Source of the DNA: Spirochaetaceae bacterium
GTDB taxonomy: Bacteria; Spirochaetota; Spirochaetia; Treponematales; Breznakiellaceae
Direction: 5' to 3'
Assembly: GCA_031257135.1 (NCBI GenBank)
Contig: JAIRPH010000240.1
Location: forward strand, 1 to 6,707
Length of the DNA: 6,707 bases
In this document: one piece after another, positions 1-5,477 of the stretch
How positions within the stretch are numbered: position 1 is the first letter of the stretch
Layout: every line of letters begins with the position of its first letter
The notes under the pieces: model-generated
What the model was told of the DNA's origin: nothing
The model's database searches: none
The model's input: only the letters and a program-made list of their open reading frames with translations
Position numbers and translations under genes: made by a program

Positions 1-107
1 CTAATATGCAATGAAATAAGAATTTGGGGTATCCCAACTGAACCGACTAATATAGTTTATATTATATTTCTATATCTTATAAAGAATTAACTATCATACT
101 TTGTAGA
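1..107. other. AT-rich gene-free tail after the operon
   Basis: No coding region is visible. The segment is much richer in A+T than the rest, especially 49-100. A small stem, TTGGG (24-28) with CCCAA (33-37), is followed on the minus strand by ATTCTTATTTC. It could be a weak terminator for the operon, but the stem is only five base pairs. No convincing promoter pair was found. Confidence 0.5.
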
Positions 108-326
108 TCACCACCTAAACGGGGCATTTTGCGCTTTATTCTCCGTTTTGGAAAAGTCTTTGTCCCTTACGGGTTCCGCGCACATAGGGCAAAATTTCCA
201 GTAGGATTCCAGAATTTCGTGGCATTTGGCGCATCGTAATTCGCCGGAAGAAAAAAGCGTTTTCCCGCAATGCGGGCAAAAACGCAAAATGCCGTATAGG
301 TCGGTTCCGCAGTTTTTACACTTCAT
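108..326 (-). CDS. Small double zinc-ribbon protein
   Basis: This is a 72-residue protein read from the ATG behind a good AAGGAG site. It has two CxxC-x(9-10)-CxxC ribbons in tandem: C3/C6/C17/C20 and C32/C35/C46/C49. A short polar tail (50-72) follows, rich in Lys, Asp and Asn. There is no membrane segment or signal peptide. It is a close paralogue of the truncated gene at the right edge; the shared block includes GELRCAKC and KFCPMC. It lacks that protein's extra four-cysteine tail. It is separated from the preceding gene by 54 bases with two hairpins, so its expression may be set apart from the rest of the operon. Zinc binding is likely from the motif. Its role is unknown; protein-protein or nucleic-acid contact are both possible for such ribbons. 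Confidence 0.85.
   Translation of the reverse strand: MKCKNCGTDLYGILRFCPHCGKTLFSSGELRCAKCHEILESYWKFCPMCAEPVRDKDFSKTENKAQNAPFRW
181..279 (-). repeat. Left copy of a 99-bp diverged direct repeat (zinc-ribbon coding)
   Basis: Aligned without gaps to 6609-6707, 82 of 99 bases match by manual count. A perfect 26-base run lies at 222-247 (partner 6650-6675). The repeat lies inside the small zinc-ribbon gene and reflects paralogy between the first and last genes of the window. Confidence 0.85.
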
Positions 327-332
327 CAATGA

Positions 333-338
333 CTCCTT
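333..338 (-). promoter_or_regulatory. Ribosome binding site of the small zinc-ribbon gene
   Basis: AAGGAG on the minus strand lies six bases before the ATG at 326. The TTG codon just upstream (329) would be only three bases away, so the ATG is the likely start. Confidence 0.75.
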
Positions 339-353
339 ATCCCTATGGGATAA
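337..353. promoter_or_regulatory. Perfect inverted repeat abutting the ribosome site of the small zinc-ribbon gene
   Basis: TTATCCC (337-343), spacer TAT, GGGATAA (347-353) form a perfect 7-bp stem. On the minus strand its 3' arm ends in the AA that begins AAGGAG, the ribosome site of the next gene (333-338). The hairpin could affect translation initiation, or the palindrome could be a protein-binding site. Both roles are inferred. Confidence 0.4.
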
Positions 354-356
354 ATA

Positions 357-376
357 CCCCGCCGCAAGGGGCGGGG
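357..376. terminator. GC-rich hairpin in the gap before the last gene; terminator-like on the plus strand
   Basis: CCCCGCC (357-363) pairs perfectly with GGCGGGG (370-376) around a six-base loop. On the plus strand it is followed by ATTTTTATTTTTTT, the classic form of an intrinsic terminator. On the minus strand, the direction of the operon, it comes five bases after the stop codon at 381, but its downstream flank (TATTTATCCC) is only weakly T-rich. It may cause partial termination or stabilise the upstream mRNA. It may also block antisense transcription entering from the left. Confidence 0.55.
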
Positions 377-380
377 ATTT

Positions 381-1847
381 TTATTTTTTTCCGTAATATG
401 CCGCGTTTCCGCAGTACCCGCAGAAATGATCTCCGGCTTTCATCAAGCTACCGCAGGATGAGCAATACAGCAACGTATTCTGCGCTTGATAAACCGCCTT
501 TTCGCGGTATGCCGCGGCGCCGCACCAGACGCAAAACTTGTCCGCCGTGTTAAGGCGTCTGCCGCAGGCGATACAATAGGGAAACTGTTCTCGTACGGTC
601 TTGTAATGTGTGCAACCTGCGATTGTTTCGGATATTTCCGCTTTCAGCCATCTACAGAATGTATCCTCTTCGACATAAAAAGCGCAACCGCCGCATTTTT
701 CCTGTATTTTTTGGGAAGGTTGTGCCGGTTCATGGCGTTGTCCGCGGGGAGGTTCGGCTTTTTTTGTTTCAAGCGTCCAGCATTTGGTGCTGAAGAAGGG
801 TATTTTCTCTATCCCGCATTGATACAAAGCGCAGAAACGTTTTTCTTCTTTCCAGTGCGCGCATCCTTTGCAGGTTTCCGCCTTTTGCTTAGGCATTCCT
901 TCGTTGCCGTTCAAGAATTGGTGCAACAGATCAAGCTCGGCAAAACATTCTTCATAGGGCGCGGGTTTATAGAAACGCCGTTGCATTTCATTTCGCTCGC
1001 GTTCGATCAGGGATGCCTTAAAGCGTTTCTCTGCAACTTCCTTATCTTTGATGAACTCAAGATACGCCGAGGCTTCGGCGGATAAGTCTTCCAAATTTTT
1101 ATAATACGCCGCGGTCTGATTCGCGATTACGTTTTTGATATACCGGTCAAGCTCCTGCCGCTGAGTATAGTCAAGCAATGCGGCGCATTCCTCGTTTTTT
1201 TCGTTTATCCGGTCATCAAGAACTTTGGTTATGCCGTCCTCCGCGTCGCCGATAAACTGCTGAAACCGTTTATGAAAGTATTGCGTTTTCTCAGTAGGCA
1301 TGAGGCTTAATGTTTCGGCAAAGCCCTGAATCTCATTTTGGATTTCCCGCGCCGTTTCACAGAGGATTTTTTGAATATCTCCGCATATTTTGCCGTATTC
1401 TCGGCGTATTTCTCGTAACGTTTTCATATAGAACCGTCTCCTCGCCACAGCCGTGACAATATGGTAATAGAAGCCGTCATAGTTTTCATGGATCCAGCCG
1501 CCCAAGAGCTGAGTAATAAAGCGGTATTTGTTTCCGAGCCGCTTTTCCGCCCTAAAACGGTATTCCCTGACAGGGAGCGTATTCAGCGTTTCAAGCAGAT
1601 CAAAATAATTGAGCATTCGGCGGTTCTGCTTGAGCAGGGTTACGCTCTCACAGACGCCGCTGGATATTCCCAGCAGTATAATTACCCCCATTTCGTTCCG
1701 GTTCCGCTCTTGGATCGGGAGCGCGCCGGAATAATCGCTTACCAGCAGGTAACGTTCATAATCTGTCTTGAAGGGATACTCCCAGTGTACCCCTTTTATC
1801 AAATCCAGAGCGGCTTCGGGGCGTATAGGCTCGGCAACAAATCGCAC
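381..1847 (-). CDS. Coiled-coil protein with C-terminal four-Cys modules and two zinc ribbons
   Basis: The protein has 488 residues from GTG at 1847. An alternative GTG at 1889 gives 502 residues and a 31-base overlap with the upstream gene. Residues about 1-145 form an unrecognised domain (VRFVAEPIRPEAALDLIKG near the start; a hydrophobic GVIILLGIS at 54-62). Residues about 145-310 are helical, probably coiled coil. Two four-cysteine modules follow: C326-x2-C329-x9-C339-x16-C356 and C385-x2-C388-x9-C398-x13-C412. The C-terminus has two canonical zinc ribbons (C425/C428/C439/C442 and C462/C465/C476/C479). The modules resemble the tail of the zinc-ribbon protein at the right edge, which ties the two ends of the operon together. 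The four-Cys modules could bind zinc or an iron-sulphur cluster; the sequence alone does not decide. Function unknown. The GTPase-containing context suggests an accessory or sensor subunit. Confidence 0.88.
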   Translation of the reverse strand: MRFVAEPIRPEAALDLIKGVHWEYPFKTDYERYLLVSDYSGALPIQERNRNEMGVIILLGISSGVCESVTLLKQNRRMLNYFDLLETLNTLPVREYRFRAEKRLGNKYRFITQLLGGWIHENYDGFYYHIVTAVARRRFYMKTLREIRREYGKICGDIQKILCETAREIQNEIQGFAETLSLMPTEKTQYFHKRFQQFIGDAEDGITKVLDDRINEKNEECAALLDYTQRQELDRYIKNVIANQTAAYYKNLEDLSAEASAYLEFIKDKEVAEKRFKASLIERERNEMQRRFYKPAPYEECFAELDLLHQFLNGNEGMPKQKAETCKGCAHWKEEKRFCALYQCGIEKIPFFSTKCWTLETKKAEPPRGQRHEPAQPSQKIQEKCGGCAFYVEEDTFCRWLKAEISETIAGCTHYKTVREQFPYCIACGRRLNTADKFCVWCGAAAYREKAVYQAQNTLLYCSSCGSLMKAGDHFCGYCGNAAYYGKK

Positions 1848-1855
1848 CGCCGTTA

Positions 1856-1860
1856 TCCTT
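1856..1860 (-). promoter_or_regulatory. Ribosome binding site supporting the GTG start at 1847
   Basis: AAGGA on the minus strand overlaps the stop codon of the upstream coiled-coil gene and lies eight bases before an in-frame GTG at 1847. The alternative GTG at 1889, inside the upstream gene, has no comparable site. Confidence 0.5.
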
Positions 1861-2689
1861 ATACTGGGGCAACGATAATTCCCGCGCACTCGGTGAGAAA
1901 CGCGTTCAGTTCGTCGATCCGCTTTTGACAGCGTTTTTTGTTTTCCAAGATTTCGCTCTCTGACAGGGCTTTTTCCAGAGATTTTAATTCCTCCACGGCG
2001 CGCCCTAATTCCTGCCTTTTGTCATTGAGCTTGTTGATAACCGTATCGCTGACTTCAGCAAGGGCTTCGGACATTTTTTCCTCCAAGACAGCTTCGGACT
2101 GCCGGATGCTTTCCTGCACCGCCTGATTGAGAAACGCGCCAAGCCGGCGTTCCCGTTCGTCCACCGCCTCGATTTCCATGATTTCGGCGCACTGGGGATC
2201 GCTCATGGCGACTCGGCGGTTCAGCGCGCCGGTGATGGAACCTTCAATCTGCCGAGTAAAGCTGTCGATCTTGCGCTTGATACCGGATGTTTCGATGGAA
2301 AGCCCTGAGGCTATCTTTATGTTTTCAACTTCTCCAAGGATTATATTGAAGCCGGTTTGCGCGCATTCATGGATACTCGCCTCCAGCTTTGAGGCGGTGG
2401 GCTTGAATGCATCCCGTTGTTTTTCCAGCCTCCGGTGCATATCCCGGGTGTCCTGTATGGTCGCCTTAGCTGGTTCGTAGCGTTGCTCCGCGATGTTTTT
2501 GGCGTCGGTAACTTTGGATAACGCCGCGGTGGTTTGCGCCAGCGTCTCCTGCAATACCTTCATCTGTTGCAGGTGAGCCTCTTCCAGCCGCTTCATCTCC
2601 CGTTCATGGGCGTCCTGTTGTCTCCGGCGGGCTTCGGGGTCATCGTGATAAACCGGATGGCTTCCGCCGCTGGGTTTGGAGCTTCCCAT
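1859..2689 (-). CDS. Coiled-coil protein, paralogue of the YkvA-fusion C-terminal half
   Basis: This is a 276-residue protein with no signal peptide or hydrophobic segment. After a short polar N-terminus rich in Gly and Ser (1-12), nearly the whole length is helical and charged (about 18-265). Residues 26-57 match residues 159-190 of the YkvA fusion at 14 of 32 positions without gaps. Similarity continues through GFNIILGEVE (113-122), RQIEGSITG...RRV (146-160) and ALSESEI (241-247). The ATG shares one base with the GTPase stop (TAATG), and its ribosome site GGAGG is formed by the last Gly-Gly codons of the GTPase. Translation is therefore probably coupled, favouring matched amounts. It belongs to no family I recognise. 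I infer that it is a soluble partner or scaffold of the GTPase, perhaps pairing with the membrane-linked paralogue. Confidence 0.92.
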   Translation of the reverse strand: MGSSKPSGGSHPVYHDDPEARRRQQDAHEREMKRLEEAHLQQMKVLQETLAQTTAALSKVTDAKNIAEQRYEPAKATIQDTRDMHRRLEKQRDAFKPTASKLEASIHECAQTGFNIILGEVENIKIASGLSIETSGIKRKIDSFTRQIEGSITGALNRRVAMSDPQCAEIMEIEAVDERERRLGAFLNQAVQESIRQSEAVLEEKMSEALAEVSDTVINKLNDKRQELGRAVEELKSLEKALSESEILENKKRCQKRIDELNAFLTECAGIIVAPV

Positions 2690-4161
2690 TATTTACCTCC
2701 CAATGCCGACTTTATTTCGGAGTCAAGGCGGGATTTTATGTCGGCGATAGCGTTGTTTACCCGTTCCCGCATGGCGTTAAAGGATTGCTCTACTTCCGTG
2801 GCGTATTGGTTGAGGTTTTCAAAGTCCTCTTTTTTGCGGGTAATGGCGGCTTCTTTTTCCTCCGCCGTTGCGCTCAGGGTTTTAAGCTGTTCCTCCACCG
2901 AGGCTTTTACGTCCAAGACTTGATTCTTTACCTCGCTTTTGATATTGTCAAATTTGAAAGACAGGTCGTTGTTCAGCTCCACCGCGCTGTCTTCCAATGG
3001 ACCGGAGCGAAGAACCTCGAAGAACCGAGGGATATTGGTACAAGTCAGTACCTCGGCGGCTTTTTCTTTGATGCGCTTCCGCTGAGACCTGACGACCAGT
3101 TTATCCATGTCGATACTGCCGCCTTCTTCCGCCGCCTTCAGAATATCCTCTTTGCTGGCGGTAGAAGCAATCTCGATGCCGTTTGCCTTTGCGAAACCGG
3201 CAACTTTGGTGATTTCAGCGTCGGCTATATCTTTTCCGGCTTCAATCTTTTTTGCGGTGGAAAAAATATAGGATGATACGCCGATCAGGTTTTTATCCAT
3301 AAGGCTAGGGTCCTTGAAGAGTTCGTTCAGGTATTTCGACCACTCCAGCTTCTGGCGTTCCCAGTCCCGTTTGGGATCGCTGAATGTATCGGCTTGGGTA
3401 CCCAATACCATAACTTTCTTGGACTTGCCGACCTGTTCGAAGACCTTCACCAGGGTATTGTACTGCTCGCCCGCCAAAAACTTGGCGTTTACGCAGACAA
3501 TAATGGCGTTTGCCCGTCCGATATACCGCTTGGTGATTTCCGAACGGTAGGGGACAACATCGTCAAGTCCGGGAGTGTCAACAAGCACTATTTCCCTGGG
3601 GAGAAAATCGGGAAACTGGGAGATGCCGATTTCCAGTTCCTTGACAAAATAATGCTCCGCGCTTTTTGAGGAACTGTAACGCTTGACCGTTGTTTTGAGC
3701 TGTTCGATAGAAGAAATCTTTTTTTCCTCCACATCTTTGTGTCCAGCCCACTCGTTGACATAGTCCTTGCCTTTCAAGGCATCGAACTCCTGAGAGAAAA
3801 CACTGTCCGGTTTTTTGGTTGCCGAAGCCCAGAGTTCGTCCCATTCAGGGCGGCTGTGGAATTTGACCCTGACATAGCTTTCCGGCGAGTACTTGAAAAT
3901 GGTCAACGCCGCGGTTTCGGGGGTGACTTCCGTTGAGGCGATCTCGTCGCCGAGCATGGCGTTCAACAAAGTGGATTTTCCCGCCTTGATTGCGCCGACC
4001 ACTGCGATTTGGAACGTGGGATTCGCGGCAAAATCCTTATACTGGACGACCTCATTAGTCCAGCGTTTCACAAAATCAGGATGCACATAGTCCTTGATCC
4101 GGGCGAAGGCGGTTTGGAGTTCCTCCGCCTTTTGCAGAAAACCTGTCGATTGATTCGGCAT
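2689..4161 (-). CDS. Dynamin-like GTPase
   Basis: The protein has 490 residues from the preferred ATG (496 if translation starts at 4179). A P-loop, GAIKAGKS (residues 56-63), is followed by LLNAMLG, the usual G1 context of bacterial dynamin_N proteins. The probable G2 threonine is in EVTPETAALT (78-87). G3 is DTPGLDD (195-201). G4 is GTQAD (254-258), with Gln in place of the common Lys of (N/T)KxD. Two hydrophobic strands flank these motifs, as expected for a GTPase fold. Residues about 395-485 are charged and helical, probably a stalk-like coiled coil. No clear membrane-inserting paddle is seen, and the protein is shorter than many bacterial dynamins. Such GTPases act in membrane remodelling, fusion or membrane-stress protection; the role here is inferred. 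Neighbours on both sides encode paralogous coiled-coil proteins, which suggests a complex. Confidence 0.93.
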   Translation of the reverse strand: MPNQSTGFLQKAEELQTAFARIKDYVHPDFVKRWTNEVVQYKDFAANPTFQIAVVGAIKAGKSTLLNAMLGDEIASTEVTPETAALTIFKYSPESYVRVKFHSRPEWDELWASATKKPDSVFSQEFDALKGKDYVNEWAGHKDVEEKKISSIEQLKTTVKRYSSSKSAEHYFVKELEIGISQFPDFLPREIVLVDTPGLDDVVPYRSEITKRYIGRANAIIVCVNAKFLAGEQYNTLVKVFEQVGKSKKVMVLGTQADTFSDPKRDWERQKLEWSKYLNELFKDPSLMDKNLIGVSSYIFSTAKKIEAGKDIADAEITKVAGFAKANGIEIASTASKEDILKAAEEGGSIDMDKLVVRSQRKRIKEKAAEVLTCTNIPRFFEVLRSGPLEDSAVELNNDLSFKFDNIKSEVKNQVLDVKASVEEQLKTLSATAEEKEAAITRKKEDFENLNQYATEVEQSFNAMRERVNNAIADIKSRLDSEIKSALGGK

Positions 4162-4171
4162 ACTTTCAACT

Positions 4172-4177
4172 TCCTCC
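4172..4177 (-). promoter_or_regulatory. Ribosome binding site that decides the GTPase start
   Basis: GGAGGA on the minus strand lies ten bases before an ATG at 4161. The upstream in-frame ATG at 4179 has no Shine-Dalgarno sequence before it, and its own second and third codons form this GGAGGA. The start at 4161 (MPNQS) is therefore preferred, though the spacing is slightly long. Confidence 0.6.
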
Positions 4178-4211
4178 ATTTATGTTGGGTTCATTAGCGA
4201 ACCTTTATATA

Positions 4212-5429
4212 CTAGATAGTCTCGATGAGGCTAACAAAATTATTCAGCTCTTTCAACTCCTCGGTGTAGAGCCGTGTCTTCTCTGCGATTTCGCTTTCGG
4301 AGAGAGCCTTTTTCATAGAAGCGTATTCCGCCGCCGCGCGTTGAATCTGCCCTTTTTTGTCCTCCAGCCTGTTTGCGATGACCGACGAAACCATAACCAG
4401 CGCGTCCCAAAGGGCGTCGTCAACTTGGTCCCGCACATTCTGAAGGCTTTCAGCGGCTACCTTTTTAAGAAAATCGGAAAGCCCGTCTTCCCGTTCATCA
4501 CGAGAGGTTCTTGAGAGTATTTCCGTACATTCCGAGTCTCCCAGAGATACCCGTCGGCTGATCACATCGGTAACGGAGCCTTCTATCCGAGCAACAGCCC
4601 GCTCGAATTTTCCGCGCAGGCTGTTGCTGTCGATATGGATTCCCGTATTGGTTTTGACCCGCTCGACTTCCTCTAGCATAATGTCAAATCCGATATTGGC
4701 GGCTTTCCGCATATTTTCTTCGATACGGTATCCCCGATCCTTGCATTGATTCCGTATTTTTTCCAGTTCTCTATGCAGAAACTGGACATCCTCAAGCTCA
4801 GGGTTATCCTGCTGGTATTGCGCGTCCGCCGCCGCGCCTCTATGTACCGCCGCGTCAAGCATAGTTTGAGCGGTCTGCTCAAGGGACTTTTTAAGGGTTT
4901 CCATCTGTTTGGCGTGATGTTCATCAAGACGCCGCATTTCCTCTTTATGAGCTTTTTCCAGTTCTCCGTCGGTTTGGCAGTACTCTAGGGCAGGACAAGC
5001 CTCCAAAGCGGGCGGCTCGGCGCGAGGCGGTATCTCTGACCTGTTCGGGACGCGTTGTTTCCACGCCTTATATTTGTGCAGGTCTGCGGCAATGGTTTTC
5101 AGGCAAAGAGCCAGCACCGCCGCATCGTCAATAAGACCGATGAACGGAATAAAATCGGGAATAAGGTCGATGGGACTGAGGATATACACCAGCGCGCCGA
5201 TAACCCCGGTTATGGTTGTCCATGGTATTTCCCGGTATGCCCCGGAAACATAATCCTTGACCATAGAAAAGAGCAAGCCCATATCCTCGGCGAATTTCGC
5301 CAAAGCTCCGCGGGCTTTTCCCATAATCGCGCCTTCCTCCTTGAGTATTCGGGGAATATCAGCGTCGCTGACGTTCCCGGAATACTTGTTGAACTCGGTT
5401 TGAGCGTCTTCATCAGTAACACGTTTCAT
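4212..5429 (-). CDS. YkvA/DUF1232-domain protein with long C-terminal coiled coil
   Basis: This is a 405-residue protein. Residues about 68-118 carry the hallmark of the YkvA/DUF1232 family, with SPIDLIPDFIP (85-95) followed by GLIDDAAVLALCL. Two hydrophobic stretches (about 71-90 and 92-111) could insert into or lie on the membrane. A charged, proline-containing linker (about 124-150) leads into a mainly helical, coiled-coil region (155-405). That half is paralogous to the protein at 1859-2689. Shared blocks are AHxxEM(K/R)RLxE, LHRELEK/MHRRLEK, GF(D/N)I(M/I)LxEVE, IEGS(V/I)T...RRV and an identical ALSESEI near the end. YkvA domains have no firmly assigned activity. I infer that the fusion tethers a coiled-coil partner of the adjacent GTPase to the membrane. 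It lies upstream of the GTPase, with a 50-base gap to the preferred GTPase start. Confidence 0.92.
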   Translation of the reverse strand: MKRVTDEDAQTEFNKYSGNVSDADIPRILKEEGAIMGKARGALAKFAEDMGLLFSMVKDYVSGAYREIPWTTITGVIGALVYILSPIDLIPDFIPFIGLIDDAAVLALCLKTIAADLHKYKAWKQRVPNRSEIPPRAEPPALEACPALEYCQTDGELEKAHKEEMRRLDEHHAKQMETLKKSLEQTAQTMLDAAVHRGAAADAQYQQDNPELEDVQFLHRELEKIRNQCKDRGYRIEENMRKAANIGFDIMLEEVERVKTNTGIHIDSNSLRGKFERAVARIEGSVTDVISRRVSLGDSECTEILSRTSRDEREDGLSDFLKKVAAESLQNVRDQVDDALWDALVMVSSVIANRLEDKKGQIQRAAAEYASMKKALSESEIAEKTRLYTEELKELNNFVSLIETI

Positions 5430-5438
5430 CGGTACGTT

Positions 5439-5444
5439 CTCCTT
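5439..5444 (-). promoter_or_regulatory. Ribosome binding site of the YkvA/coiled-coil gene
   Basis: AAGGAG on the minus strand lies nine bases before the ATG at 5429, inside the 48-base gap after the beta-helix gene. It supports independent translation from that ATG. Confidence 0.75.
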
Positions 5445-5477
5445 GCAAGCGGTATCTTCGCTGACCTTGCGCCTTCC

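Noticed and set aside
61..90. Minus-strand TATAAT (61-66) as a promoter for a gene to the left
   Set aside because: No -35 resembling TTGACA lies 16-18 bases upstream, and the whole segment is AT-rich, so the match is expected by chance.
486..1085. 199-codon open frame on the plus strand
   Set aside because: It lies wholly opposite the cysteine-rich coiled-coil gene, has no good ribosome site, and its translation shows no domain. It is a mirror of a real gene.
3578..3844. 88-codon frame on the minus strand within the GTPase
   Set aside because: It is out of frame with the GTPase, which has G1 and G3 motifs in order. Nothing suggests a nested gene.
4188..4203. GGTTC/GAACC inverted repeat between the YkvA-fusion and GTPase genes
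   Set aside because: The stem is only five base pairs with no T-tract, too weak to call a terminator or operator.
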